Below, piece by piece: positions 46,091 through 55,762 of a stretch of DNA of 64,000 nucleotides. How positions within the stretch are numbered: position 1 is the stretch's first letter; every line of letters begins with the position of its first letter. The stretch spans positions 3,300,001-3,364,000 of the forward strand of contig NZ_CP116221.1 in the NCBI RefSeq assembly GCF_023556315.2, read 5' to 3'. Made by a program: the position numbers and the translations under genes. A model generated the notes under the pieces. That model ran no database searches and was not told where the DNA came from. It was given only the letters and a program-made list of their open reading frames with translations. This stretch comes from Psychroserpens ponticola (GTDB taxonomy: Bacteria > Bacteroidota > Bacteroidia > Flavobacteriales > Flavobacteriaceae).

Positions 46091-48022
46091 ATGAAAAACA
46101 ATAAAATAAACGTCCATTTTTTGGGAGCAGCAGGTACAGTAACTGGCTCAAAATATCTGGTGGATACAGGAGATAGAAAAATACTGATAGACTGTGGACT
46201 TTTTCAAGGATTGAAGGAATTGCGCCTTAAAAACTGGGAATATCCACCTGTAAAGGTTTCAGAAATTGATATGGTACTACTTACCCACGGCCATTTAGAC
46301 CATACTGGTTATCTACCTCGATTGGTAAAACAAGGATTTAATGGACCTATCTATGGCACCAATCACACCTTGGACATCGCTAAAATCATTTTGAATGATA
46401 GTGCAAAAATACAGGAGCAAGAAGCTGAACGTGCCAATAAGGAAGGCTATTCCAAACACAGTCCGGCAGAACCACTGTACGATTTAAAGGATGTAGAAAA
46501 AACCATCCCACATTTTAAGGGCATTCCACAAGCACAATGGATTCCGTTATTTGACGGTATCAGAGCTCGTTTCCAATACAACGGACATATTTTAGGTGCT
46601 ACCTACATCGAATTGGATGTAAATGGAAAACATTTTGTTTTTTCGGGAGATATTGGCAGAACCAATGATTTATTGCTTTACCCACCTCTAAAACCTAAAA
46701 AAGCTGATGTGCTTTTCATTGAATCTACTTATGGAGGAAGGTTTCATCCAGATGAAGCGGAAGCACTTCCGCAGATTGAAAAATTAGTCAACGACACCAT
46801 CAATAAAGGAGGAAGCTTATTCGTTCCAAGCTTTTCAGTAGAACGTGCCCAACTGATGATGCTGATTTTTTGGAAATTACTTAAGGAAAAGAAAATTCCA
46901 AAAGTACAAATGATAATGGATAGTCCAATGGGAGCTAGTGTATTGGAATTGTTTCATCGAACAAGGGATTGGCACAGATTGGAGGACAATGAATGTGATG
47001 AAATGTGTTCACACTTCACGGTCGTAAGCAGTTATCGGGAAACAATGGAATTACGAACCGATGAGAAACCTAAAATCGTAATTGCTGGAAGTGGAATGCT
47101 TACAGGAGGACGTATGCTAAACTATCTTGAAACTCAAGCGCAAAACCCAAATAACACTTTGCTTTTTGTAGGCTATCAAGCTGAAGGAACTCGAGGTAGA
47201 AAATTATTAGAAGGCGATAAGGAATTGAAAGTGTACGGAAAAACGGTATCCTTTCAAATGGAAGTAGCCGAAATTCAAGGCCTCTCGGCACACGCAGACC
47301 ACAAAGAACTCATAGATTGGATGAGCAAGATAAAAAATAAGCCAGCGCGAATTTTTATTGTGCACGGTGAAAAAGAAGGTGCAGAAGCACTTCAGAAAGA
47401 CATAATGGAAACTTACGATTGGGATTCTGAAATCCCACAGCTTTATAATATCGAAAATGTATACCTTCTAAATCATATAAAAATGCACACTAAAAAAGCA
47501 AACACCAACTGGCATGTGATAACTGGTGGTCCAAGCACCGGAAAAACTACTGTAATAAATATGCTAGAAAAAAGAGGTTACAAAACGACCATTGAGCATG
47601 CAAGACACTATATAGACACAATGCGTGTAGAAGGCCAAACAGTTGAAGACTTGAGAAACAATAAAAGAAAATTTCAGTTAGGTGTATTAGATATGCAAAT
47701 AGAACAAGAATCCGCCATCCAACCCAAAGATTTGATTTTTTTAGATAGAGCGATTCCAGATGCAATGGCATACTATCAATTTCTAATGCTCGATTATGAT
47801 GAAAAATTACTCAACGCAGTTAAAAACACTTCATATAAAAAAATTTTCATATTAGACCGATTGCCTTTTACAAAAGACTATGCAAGAACCGAAGATGAAG
47901 ACGATCAAAAAAAAATACACCAATTAATAATAGATGTTTATACTTCTTTAGGTTTTCCAATTGTTACAGTTCCAGTTTTGCCACCAACAGAACGTGTAGA
48001 ATTTATTATAAATAACATATAA
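46091..48022 (+). CDS. Metallo-beta-lactamase/beta-CASP nuclease fused to an AAA_28-like P-loop NTPase
   Basis: 643 residues. Residues 1-455 are a beta-CASP ribonuclease: HGHLDHTGYLP at 66-76, then GHILGATYIEL, FSGDIGRTND, GSGMLTGGRMLNYL and HADHKELIDWM (last His ligands). Residues ~472-643 are a separate NTPase: Walker A GGPSTGKTT near 478-486, DLIFLDRAIPDAMAYYQ, and IFILDRLPFTKDYARTEDED; this matches AAA_28/nucleoside kinase-like folds. Most such nucleases end at ~460. The frame is continuous through the junction. RNA processing coupled to nucleotide use is inferred. Confidence 0.87.
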   Translation: MKNNKINVHFLGAAGTVTGSKYLVDTGDRKILIDCGLFQGLKELRLKNWEYPPVKVSEIDMVLLTHGHLDHTGYLPRLVKQGFNGPIYGTNHTLDIAKIILNDSAKIQEQEAERANKEGYSKHSPAEPLYDLKDVEKTIPHFKGIPQAQWIPLFDGIRARFQYNGHILGATYIELDVNGKHFVFSGDIGRTNDLLLYPPLKPKKADVLFIESTYGGRFHPDEAEALPQIEKLVNDTINKGGSLFVPSFSVERAQLMMLIFWKLLKEKKIPKVQMIMDSPMGASVLELFHRTRDWHRLEDNECDEMCSHFTVVSSYRETMELRTDEKPKIVIAGSGMLTGGRMLNYLETQAQNPNNTLLFVGYQAEGTRGRKLLEGDKELKVYGKTVSFQMEVAEIQGLSAHADHKELIDWMSKIKNKPARIFIVHGEKEGAEALQKDIMETYDWDSEIPQLYNIENVYLLNHIKMHTKKANTNWHVITGGPSTGKTTVINMLEKRGYKTTIEHARHYIDTMRVEGQTVEDLRNNKRKFQLGVLDMQIEQESAIQPKDLIFLDRAIPDAMAYYQFLMLDYDEKLLNAVKNTSYKKIFILDRLPFTKDYARTEDEDDQKKIHQLIIDVYTSLGFPIVTVPVLPPTERVEFIINNI

Positions 48023-48062
48023 TAACAATGACTATAATAATGACTATGTTCTTGAATTTAAT

Positions 48063-48082
48063 TTATACAGATAATCGTATAA
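48063..48082. promoter_or_regulatory. Inverted repeat TTATAC-N8-GTATAA
   Basis: Six-base perfect half-sites at 48063-48068 and 48077-48082 in the 123-base gap before the next gene, which is the first real gap after the long operon. Could be a regulator site; could be chance in AT-rich DNA. Confidence 0.3.
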
Positions 48083-48145
48083 ATAATGAAGAAAACATTT
48101 AGTATAATTAATAAACAAAATTATAAAGCATAAATTAAAGATATC

Positions 48146-48787
48146 ATGTTAAAGCTACTATTGTTCTATTTTATTTTAGGGTGCACAAGTATAAAAGCAC
48201 AAAACGAAATGTTCATTAAGCAGATTTCAGGCAGAGTTGTTGTTCGGGAAAATTTTGATAAAGAAGGTGATTTTCTTAACAAACAAACTTTTGAAGCTGG
48301 AGAAGCAATAAAGAAAGATGAATATTACGAAATTAAGGTTGTTACGGAACTGTTTGACAAGAACAAAAAATCAATCGATAAATACAAGACCACATATCGC
48401 TGTAAACCTAATGACGCGAGTATAATGGTAATGGCATTTCCTTTTTCAGATCCAAAATCAAAGGAAACCGAAATCAATACAATTTCTAAAAATTTTAAAG
48501 AGCTCTACGATTTGGAAAACTTGGAAAATATAGAACTTGAAATGAGTTTTGATTCAGGCTTATTGAATTTTTTTGGTTCAAAAAGTAGTATAAAGATTTA
48601 TGACCGAAAATTAGAGAGCAACAAAAGCAATATTAATTCAAAAATCAATATTAAGGCCTATGCGTGGGGAATTCGCATCAAGCAACTCAACTATACCTTG
48701 AATGAAAAACTTAATAATGATGATTTATTGACCTTTCAAAAATTCACAGAAGAAGACAATAGTTATTTTACAATGATATATAAATAA
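48146..48787 (+). CDS. Exported protein of unknown function
   Basis: 213 residues with a signal sequence (to about residue 18, GCTSIKAQ; the Cys might be a lipobox). No domain recognised. Lysine- and Asn-rich, beta-rich pattern with KIYDRKLESNKSN. Seven bases upstream of a small PRPP-synthetase-like gene. Confidence 0.6.
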   Translation: MLKLLLFYFILGCTSIKAQNEMFIKQISGRVVVRENFDKEGDFLNKQTFEAGEAIKKDEYYEIKVVTELFDKNKKSIDKYKTTYRCKPNDASIMVMAFPFSDPKSKETEINTISKNFKELYDLENLENIELEMSFDSGLLNFFGSKSSIKIYDRKLESNKSNINSKINIKAYAWGIRIKQLNYTLNEKLNNDDLLTFQKFTEEDNSYFTMIYK

Positions 48788-48793
48788 AAGAAA

Positions 48794-49087
48794 ATGAATA
48801 ATTACGATACACTTTCAGAAGCCATAAATAATTTACAGGCAAATGGTTATACCTATGATTTCAACTTAAAACCTGAATGTTTGGAGTGTGCCTCGCTAAA
48901 AATTGAAATAAGACCAGAAGCTTTTGATGTTGATGAAACGCATCGTTTTGAAGGTATGAGCAGTACCGATGACAACAGTGTCCTTTATGCCATTTCATCA
49001 AAAAATGGGGTTAAAGGACTTCTGGTAGATGCCTATGGCGTATATGCTGAAAATATTTCGGAAGAAATGAGAAAAAAATTACGATAA
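48794..49087 (+). CDS. Small protein of the type often named phosphoribosylpyrophosphate synthetase
   Basis: 97 residues starting NNYDTLSEAINNLQANGYTYDF, with ECLECASLKIEIRPEAF. Databases commonly name this family as PRPP synthetase, but it is a third of the real enzyme and shows no PRPP-binding loop, so the name should not be trusted. A CLEC pair might bind metal. Cotranscribed with the CopB-type ATPase (20 bases). Confidence 0.65.
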   Translation: MNNYDTLSEAINNLQANGYTYDFNLKPECLECASLKIEIRPEAFDVDETHRFEGMSSTDDNSVLYAISSKNGVKGLLVDAYGVYAENISEEMRKKLR

Positions 49088-49107
49088 CACTAATAAACAA
49101 ACTTATA

Positions 49108-51252
49108 ATGGAAAATCACGAAGATCACAAAAATCACGAGAAAAAAGAAATGGATCACTCTAAAATGAACCACGGTAAAGAAGACCATTCCGAGATGGAC
49201 CACTCGAAAATGGAAGATTCTAAATCGGACGACCATAGCAAAATGGACCACAGTAAAATGGATCATAGTGATGGAGCCATTCCTATGGGAATGGCAGGAC
49301 ATGATCATCATAAAATGATGATTGCTGACTTTAAAAAACGATTTTGGGTAACGTTAGTCCTTACTATACCCATACTGTTCTTCTCGCCAATGATTCAGGA
49401 ATTCTTCGGGTATGAGTTTTTACTTCCAGGAAATCCTTATGTCCTTTTTGCGCTTTCTACCATTGTGTACTTCTATGGTGGTTGGCCTTTTCTTAAAGGT
49501 TTTGTTTCCGAAATAAAAAAAGGCGCACCTGGAATGATGACTTTAATTTCAATGGCAATAAGTGTCGCTTACTTTTATAGTTCAGCAACTGTTTTTGGTT
49601 TGCAAGGCGTTGATTTCTTCTGGGAATTGGCTACACTAATTGCAATTATGCTCATTGGGCATTGGATAGAAATGAAAAGTGTTTTGGGTGCTTCAAAGGC
49701 ACTACAACTATTGGTAAGTATGATGCCTGCGGAAGCTCATCGTGTTATCGGAGATACTATTGAAGATATTGCGCTTGAAGATTTATTAAAAGATGATGTA
49801 ATACTAGTAAAACCAGGGGAAAAAGTTCCAGCTGATGGAATTATTACTGAAGGCTCTAGCTATTTGAACGAATCTATGCTTACAGGAGAGTCAAAACCAG
49901 TAAAAAAAGAAACAAAAGACAAAGTGATTGGTGGTTCTGTGAATGGTAATAGCACTATAAAAGTTAAGGTAGAACATACAGGCAAAGATAGCTATCTCAA
50001 TAAGGTAATCACAATGGTTGAAGAAGCTCAAAAAACCAAATCTAAAATGCAAAATCTTTCAGATAGGGCAGCAAAATGGTTGACTTATATAGCTTTAGCC
50101 ATCGGTTTTGGGACACTTGCAGTTTGGTTGCTTTTGGGCTTTCCATTTGTTTATGCCTTAGAAAGAATGGTAACGGTTATGGTCATTGCTTGTCCGCATG
50201 CACTTGGTCTTGCCATTCCATTGGTCGTTGCAATTTCTACCGCAGTGTCTGCGCAAAATGGATTATTAATCCGAAATAGAACGGCCTTTGAAGAATCACG
50301 TAAAATATCGACTCTGTTATTTGACAAAACAGGAACATTAACCAAAGGAGATTTTGGTGTAACCCGAATTGAATCTGTAAATGCTGCTTATTCATCTGAA
50401 GAAATTTTACGATTTTCAAGTGCATTAGAGCAGAGCTCAGAACATCCTATTGCTGTAGGAATCATTAAAAAAGTTAAGGAAGATAAAATCACAATTCCTA
50501 GTCCAGAAAATTTTAATGCTATTACTGGTAAAGGTGTAGAAGCAAAAGTGGAAGGCAAACAAGTAAAAGTAGTAAGCCCAGGTTATTTAAGAGATGAGAA
50601 AATAACTATTCCTGAAGATGCCTACAGTGATGCTGCAGAAACTGTTGTATTTGTTTTGATTGAAGGAGAATTAGCAGGATATATTGCGCTTGCAGATGAA
50701 ATTAGACCAGAATCCGAAGATGCTATAAAAGTATTTAAAAAGAATAATATTAAAGTTTTTATGGCAACTGGTGATAATGAAAAAACGGCCAAAGCTGTTA
50801 GTGACAAACTTGGATTGGATGGCTATTATGCCGAAGTGCTACCACACCAAAAAGTAGAAATTGTAAAAGAATTACAGGATAAAGGAGAATTTGTTGCGAT
50901 GACTGGTGATGGTGTAAATGATGCTCCTGCATTAGCACAAGCCAATGTTGGAGTTGCTGTAGGTTCAGGTTCCGATATTGCAGCCGAAACTGCAGATATT
51001 ATTTTAGTAAACAGCAACCCACAGGATATAGCCAACTTAATTTTATTTGGTAAGGCTACCTATAACAAGATGATTCAAAATCTAATTTGGGCTACAGGTT
51101 ATAACGTCGTGGCTATTCCATTAGCCGCTGGGGTTTTATATTCTTCAGGCTTTGTTTTAGGACCTGCATTGGGAGCAGTATTTATGAGTTTAAGTACCAT
51201 TATTGTAGCAATTAATGCGCAACTATTAAAAAGAAAAATCGGTAAAAAATAA
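49108..51252 (+). CDS. copB: CPx-type P-ATPase, CopB subgroup (Cu/Ag efflux)
   Basis: 714 residues. The N-terminus (1-72) is His/Met/Asp-rich (HSKMNHGKEDHSEMDHSKME) in place of an HMA domain. TGES near 259, CPH motif (ACPHALGLAIP) near 362 and DKTGT near 406; MTGDGVNDAPALAQ later. The CPH motif defines P1B-3/CopB pumps, different from the CPC pump at 2252. Exports Cu(II), Cu(I) or Ag(I). Stop codon overlaps the MFS start by one base. Confidence 0.92.
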   Translation: MENHEDHKNHEKKEMDHSKMNHGKEDHSEMDHSKMEDSKSDDHSKMDHSKMDHSDGAIPMGMAGHDHHKMMIADFKKRFWVTLVLTIPILFFSPMIQEFFGYEFLLPGNPYVLFALSTIVYFYGGWPFLKGFVSEIKKGAPGMMTLISMAISVAYFYSSATVFGLQGVDFFWELATLIAIMLIGHWIEMKSVLGASKALQLLVSMMPAEAHRVIGDTIEDIALEDLLKDDVILVKPGEKVPADGIITEGSSYLNESMLTGESKPVKKETKDKVIGGSVNGNSTIKVKVEHTGKDSYLNKVITMVEEAQKTKSKMQNLSDRAAKWLTYIALAIGFGTLAVWLLLGFPFVYALERMVTVMVIACPHALGLAIPLVVAISTAVSAQNGLLIRNRTAFEESRKISTLLFDKTGTLTKGDFGVTRIESVNAAYSSEEILRFSSALEQSSEHPIAVGIIKKVKEDKITIPSPENFNAITGKGVEAKVEGKQVKVVSPGYLRDEKITIPEDAYSDAAETVVFVLIEGELAGYIALADEIRPESEDAIKVFKKNNIKVFMATGDNEKTAKAVSDKLGLDGYYAEVLPHQKVEIVKELQDKGEFVAMTGDGVNDAPALAQANVGVAVGSGSDIAAETADIILVNSNPQDIANLILFGKATYNKMIQNLIWATGYNVVAIPLAAGVLYSSGFVLGPALGAVFMSLSTIIVAINAQLLKRKIGKK

Positions 51253-52475
51253 TGAATAGAAATGAAAAGCTCAACAGGATATTTTTAATCTTGTTGAGTT
51301 TATTTGTAGTAATGTTAGGGTATGGTATTTTATTACCAACGCTTCCCTACTATACAGAGAGACTAGCGCTAAAAGATAATTTAGATGCTGATTTAGTCAA
51401 TTTTCACATAGGATTACTCACCAGTATTTATCCTCTATTTCAACTACTTTTCGTTGTGATTTGGGGCAAACTTTCAGACAGATATGGACGTAAACCCATC
51501 ATTATTATTGGTTTGATTGGTTTTGTAATAATGCAATTACTTACAGGTCTTGCCACATCATTAACAATGCTTTATGTAGCACGCATTTTTGGAGGTATAT
51601 TCACTTCTTCAGTTATTCCTGTTAGTAATGCATATTTAAGTGATATTACGTCCGCGAAACGGAGAACAAAAATAATGTCTTGGTCTGGAGTTGCGATTAG
51701 TTCGGGCGTTATATTTGGTCCTGTTATAGGAGGATTCCTATCTCAAGTACCTTTGCATTTAGAATATTCTATTGGAACACTGCACTTAAATCGATTTTCA
51801 GTACCATTTCTTTTTGCCGCACTAATTGGGTTAATAGTCTTACTTATTATATCAAAATGGTTAAAAAATACAGCACGAGTAAATAAGTTTACTAGGGGAA
51901 AAATGAGCATTCGATTTTCATTCAGTAAGTACTTCATCGTTATTTTAATAATATCTTTTGTGATGCAATTCGTCGTCACATTATTTGAAACTGTGTTTTC
52001 TATTTATGGAAAAGACGAATTGGCATTTAATAGTAACCAAGTAGGTATCGGCTTTATGCTTTGTGGTTCAGTAATGGCAATTTTACAACCTGTATTTGCC
52101 AGTTATGGTGAAAAGATTTTATCGGCTAAAAAACAAATTGCTTTGGGATTATTCATTTCAGGAATTTCACTAATCGCTTTTCCTTTTTTTAAAAATGAAT
52201 TCTTCATATACGGGCTAATTATTGTCTTTGCCGCGGGTGGTGCTATGGTAACACCAAACTTGCTCTCTGCAGTCTCATTAATATCACAGGAGAATACTGG
52301 CAGAAATATTTCCATACAAAGTTCGACCAATAGTATCGGTCAGATTTTAGGTCCCGTTTTAGGAACGTGGTTAGTTGCTGGTGGTTTTTATTACCCTTTT
52401 ATTATCGCTGGGTCGGTTGTTTTAGTTACTGTAGGATTTGTTTTACCTTCAATGAAATTGAATAATAAAACGTAG
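51252..52475 (+). CDS. MFS transporter
   Basis: 407 residues with 12 predicted helices. Loop 2-3 motif GKLSDRYGRKPIIIIG is the standard MFS signature; GRNISIQSSTNSIGQILGP in the C-half is typical of drug:H+ antiporters. The TolA/Tet-like arrangement suggests export of a small molecule. Coupled to the CopB pump. Confidence 0.87.
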   Translation: MNRNEKLNRIFLILLSLFVVMLGYGILLPTLPYYTERLALKDNLDADLVNFHIGLLTSIYPLFQLLFVVIWGKLSDRYGRKPIIIIGLIGFVIMQLLTGLATSLTMLYVARIFGGIFTSSVIPVSNAYLSDITSAKRRTKIMSWSGVAISSGVIFGPVIGGFLSQVPLHLEYSIGTLHLNRFSVPFLFAALIGLIVLLIISKWLKNTARVNKFTRGKMSIRFSFSKYFIVILIISFVMQFVVTLFETVFSIYGKDELAFNSNQVGIGFMLCGSVMAILQPVFASYGEKILSAKKQIALGLFISGISLIAFPFFKNEFFIYGLIIVFAAGGAMVTPNLLSAVSLISQENTGRNISIQSSTNSIGQILGPVLGTWLVAGGFYYPFIIAGSVVLVTVGFVLPSMKLNNKT

Positions 52476-52537
52476 CGAATATCTTAGAGTGAAATGTATA
52501 ATTTTTTAAAATAACCAATATAATAATAAGCATTGTG

Positions 52538-53731
52538 ATGATTCATAAATCAACAATTGACAGAAAAGAAAAAAAGCAATTTCACGATAGCACTGATGAT
52601 AATGGATATATCCAATTGCTGCATTCTGGCGAAGAGTATTTTCTTCGACTAAAAAAAATAATTCAGAATGCACAAAAAGAAATACATCTACAAACCTATA
52701 TTTTTGAGGACGACGAAACAGGAAACGATATAGCAGATTGCCTGAAAGAAGCTGCCCAACGAAATGTAAAAGTGTATGTTTTATTGGATGCCTATGGCAG
52801 CGCCTCACTTTCCGATAGTTTTGTTCAGGATTTACAGCAACACGGTATTTTGATTCGTTTCTTTTCCCCTTTATTTTCCCTAAATAATTTTTATATAGGT
52901 CGACGTATGCATCATAAAGTTGTTGTAGCTGATGGAAGTATGGCATTGATTGGTGGTATTAATATTGGTAATAAATATCATGGAAACGCGAATACCGAAC
53001 CCTGGCTTGATTACGCGGTACAATTATATTGTCCTGCTGCAGAAGATTTACAAAAACTATGTCACGATTATTTCTTCAAAAAAGGAAGTTCTAAGAAAAT
53101 ACTACCCGTTTTACATTCTGCTGGTGATGCTCGTATTGGAGTTTTACAAAATGATTGGCTGCAAGGAAAAACAGAAGTTTGTGATGCCTACACAAGAGCT
53201 ATTAGTAATGCCGAAAAGGAAATAGTAATTGTAGCCTCATATTTCTTACCAGGAAGTAAATTGACAAAGGCATTGAAAAAAGCTTGCACCAAAGGAATAA
53301 AAACAAAAGTAATCTTAGCAGGTATCAGCGACGTACCATTAGTGCGCAGAGCTACAGAACATTTGTATACATCTTTACTTAGTCACAATATAAAGATATA
53401 TGAGTGGAACAAATCTGTAGTACATGGCAAAGCAGCTATGGTAGATAACAAATGGTCTATTGTAGGCTCGTTTAATCTGAACAGTCTTAGCTGTTATGGA
53501 AGCATTGAGATGAATGTAGAAATTGAATCCGTCGAATTTGCTAAAAACCTTAACTTAGACTTTGAAAAGGTTATAAGCGAGTGTAGTCAAATTACATTGG
53601 AGACTCTTAGAGAAAGATCAGGGATGTTTAAAAATTTGGCCAATTGGGTTTCTTATCAAATAGTACGTACATCTATGCTTTTTCTCACCTTTCTTCCACA
53701 TTTAAGATTTTTAAAAAACTACAGATTTTAA
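52538..53731 (+). CDS. Phospholipase D-like / cardiolipin synthase-type protein
   Basis: 397 residues from ATG 52538 (GTG at 52535 is an alternative). Two HKD motifs: HHKVVVADGSMALIGG about 127-142 and HGKAAMVDNKWSIVGSFN about 307-324. No N-terminal membrane helices, unlike full cardiolipin synthases, but a hydrophobic C-terminus. Either phosphatidyl transfer or a nuclease-like role. It is 62 bases after the MFS gene. Last gene of the metal half of the island. Confidence 0.87.
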   Translation: MIHKSTIDRKEKKQFHDSTDDNGYIQLLHSGEEYFLRLKKIIQNAQKEIHLQTYIFEDDETGNDIADCLKEAAQRNVKVYVLLDAYGSASLSDSFVQDLQQHGILIRFFSPLFSLNNFYIGRRMHHKVVVADGSMALIGGINIGNKYHGNANTEPWLDYAVQLYCPAAEDLQKLCHDYFFKKGSSKKILPVLHSAGDARIGVLQNDWLQGKTEVCDAYTRAISNAEKEIVIVASYFLPGSKLTKALKKACTKGIKTKVILAGISDVPLVRRATEHLYTSLLSHNIKIYEWNKSVVHGKAAMVDNKWSIVGSFNLNSLSCYGSIEMNVEIESVEFAKNLNLDFEKVISECSQITLETLRERSGMFKNLANWVSYQIVRTSMLFLTFLPHLRFLKNYRF

Positions 53732-54198
53732 AATATTCACCAAAATTTTATATCAGTAAATATTATTTATTGAAACGGCACAACAAAGATTAATCAATTT
53801 TCTAATGTTAGTTCATTATCTTTTAACTTATAATTTAATTATTACTCAAATCACAATAATTGTGTTCCATTATAAAGAAATCAAATAACTAGTTAAATAA
53901 AATTACGATTAGTTATTGATTAATTTAGATTATAGAATTGAATATTTTAATAGAATCTGTGACTATAGATAAATGGATTCGGATACATAAAGTTCTCCTC
54001 TCCTATTTATAGGTGTTTCAAGAGAAATGATACAAATACGGAACAATTATTTTTGAAAATAAGAATAAAGCGAAAAGTCAATAAAACACTTTACATTTTC
54101 CCCAACCACTCCAACATATTAGCTTGTAATCTTATTTGGTTTTGGGCCTGGTTTAATTGCTTCAATGATTATCATAATGTTGAATTTATCTTATTGTA
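53732..54198. other. Gene-free AT-rich stretch between convergent genes
   Basis: 467 bases between the phospholipase-D gene (rightward) and the DUF6527 gene (leftward). I see no gene, strong hairpin or terminator with a T run. It is the border between the metal module and the ubiquitin-like module. Confidence 0.5.
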
Positions 54199-54600
54199 TT
54201 ACAAGTTTGAAAACCAATCTAAAATTCTTCTAAAAATTGATTTTTTAGTCTGTTTGGATTCAAAACCTTTAAAGTATTCAGTTCTTTTTCGTTCTTCAGC
54301 TTCTCGACCAGCTATGATTTCCTCTTCACTCCAATCATATGACCATTCAATAATACCATCTGTTATCCAGTAATGTGACCTACAAGGAAGTTGCCAATTA
54401 CCTATTGATGGATATAAAGTTGGTTTGTTATTTGTTTCTTCAAATGACCATTCAGAAGGATCTAATGGTGTAATTATTTTATTTTTGCATCCACATGGGC
54501 ATAAATGACCAGCAATACCAAATTCTTCCGAAACATATAAAAAACCATCTTTTAGCTCTTTGGGTAAAAAATGTACTTTTAATAACTTAATTTTTTCCAT
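54199..54600 (-). CDS. DUF6527 family protein (zinc-binding, ubiquitin-like cluster)
   Basis: 133 residues. A Cys cluster CPCGCKN (Cys 34, 36, 38) and LPCRSHYWI (Cys 73, His 76) looks like a zinc site. WITDGIIEWSYDW and the preceding blocks match DUF6527, a family found beside ThiF and multiubiquitin genes. Its role in the system is unknown; a binding or protease-like part has been proposed for some such families. Last gene of the leftward operon, overlapping the E1-like gene by 14 bases. Confidence 0.8.
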   Translation of the reverse strand: MEKIKLLKVHFLPKELKDGFLYVSEEFGIAGHLCPCGCKNKIITPLDPSEWSFEETNNKPTLYPSIGNWQLPCRSHYWITDGIIEWSYDWSEEEIIAGREAEERKRTEYFKGFESKQTKKSIFRRILDWFSNL

Positions 54601-55759
54601 TTTCTCCTAAACAGTTTAGTTCATCTATATTGAATAGCATGTGATAATAAGAATTATCGTCGGCATAAAACCCTCTTAATTGTTTATATTTTATAATTGC
54701 TAAACATGCGTTTAAAGCATTAAGTTCTGATATTTGAATATTATTTTTATATACGTCATCAGGTATATCTGTCAACGGAGCCAATTTTTTTTGCATTAAG
54801 CTTCGAGCAGATTCTTTGGAAAAACTACTTACTCTTAATGTACCACTAATTGAACCCATTTCTCTATCAAGTCCCATTCCTACATCTATAAATGGAATTT
54901 CCATTTTAATTAATAACTCAAAAATTTCAGACCTTGAATCTCCTTTATCTACACAAACAAAAGCAAACGTTACACCTTCCAAATCTTTTATTGAATCACT
55001 ATCTATATATTTTGAATAAATATTTACTTCTGAACGAAAATTTTCATAACGTTTTTTATAAACTTCTGATTTTAGTTTTCCAAGCTCCTCTTCTTCTAAT
55101 TTCCCTGGAGAACGAAAAGCATTATGAACATGAAAACGCTTTAAATCAAAACCTTTAATTTCTTTTACAGGAGTTTTAACAAGAAAATCTAGCAAGTATG
55201 AACCTGTACCACCTAACCCAATAACTGCAATAGTATCTAATTCGAATTTATTATTTAAATCGCCTATTTCAGCTCTACTAGTTAGAGTATCTCTATATTT
55301 AAATACAGAATTACTAGATTCATCTACAACTCTAAATGTAAAAGGATTAGCTTCAAATTTTGCGATTGCAGGGCCAGAAATTATTTCAACGTAACTTTCA
55401 ATTTTATCAAACCAATTTTTAAATCCTCCTCTAGGTTTATTTGAAAATGAACGTTGTACAACTAAATCATCAGAAATTAAGTTTAATTTGGTTCCACCTC
55501 CACCCAGGTTTCTTATTGGTGTCCCACCAAGTTCGTGTGGATGACTTCCACAAAAAAATATTTGATGATCTTGCATTTTAATCTGACGTTGATTAACAAA
55601 AACTAAAACAGAAACGATTGCTCCTATTTGTAACTGTCCTTTATCATCAATATATGGGATATCTCGAACCACTAAATAATTACTATCAATTGATAATGCA
55701 TATCCTTTTTTAATTAGTAGCTCGAGGTCTTTATTATAATCTAGTAAAGTACTTAACAT
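54587..55759 (-). CDS. ThiF/E1-like adenylyltransferase with N-terminal E2-like/DUF6791-type domain
   Basis: 390 residues. Nucleotide motif GLGGTGSYLLDFL with Gly 181-186, and FDLKRFHVHNAFR following. Residues 1-170 form a separate domain with FFCGSHPHELGG (Cys 70, HPH) that resembles the E2-like fold; I infer that Cys 70 could carry the Ubl, but no alignment was possible. The usual catalytic loop Cys of E1 is not clear (FAFVCVDKGD is a candidate). Activates the C-terminus of the upstream multiubiquitin protein in the model. Gap of three bases from it. Confidence 0.83.
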   Translation of the reverse strand: MLSTLLDYNKDLELLIKKGYALSIDSNYLVVRDIPYIDDKGQLQIGAIVSVLVFVNQRQIKMQDHQIFFCGSHPHELGGTPIRNLGGGGTKLNLISDDLVVQRSFSNKPRGGFKNWFDKIESYVEIISGPAIAKFEANPFTFRVVDESSNSVFKYRDTLTSRAEIGDLNNKFELDTIAVIGLGGTGSYLLDFLVKTPVKEIKGFDLKRFHVHNAFRSPGKLEEEELGKLKSEVYKKRYENFRSEVNIYSKYIDSDSIKDLEGVTFAFVCVDKGDSRSEIFELLIKMEIPFIDVGMGLDREMGSISGTLRVSSFSKESARSLMQKKLAPLTDIPDDVYKNNIQISELNALNACLAIIKYKQLRGFYADDNSYYHMLFNIDELNCLGENGKN

Positions 55760-55762
55760 ATT

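Noticed and set aside
48794-49087. Phosphoribosylpyrophosphate synthetase activity
   Set aside because: No PRPP-binding loop and only 97 residues; the name is a legacy one, so no function is assigned.
54053-54373. Rightward 106-residue frame
   Set aside because: Overlaps the DUF6527 gene in antisense for half its length; the minus-strand gene has clear family motifs.
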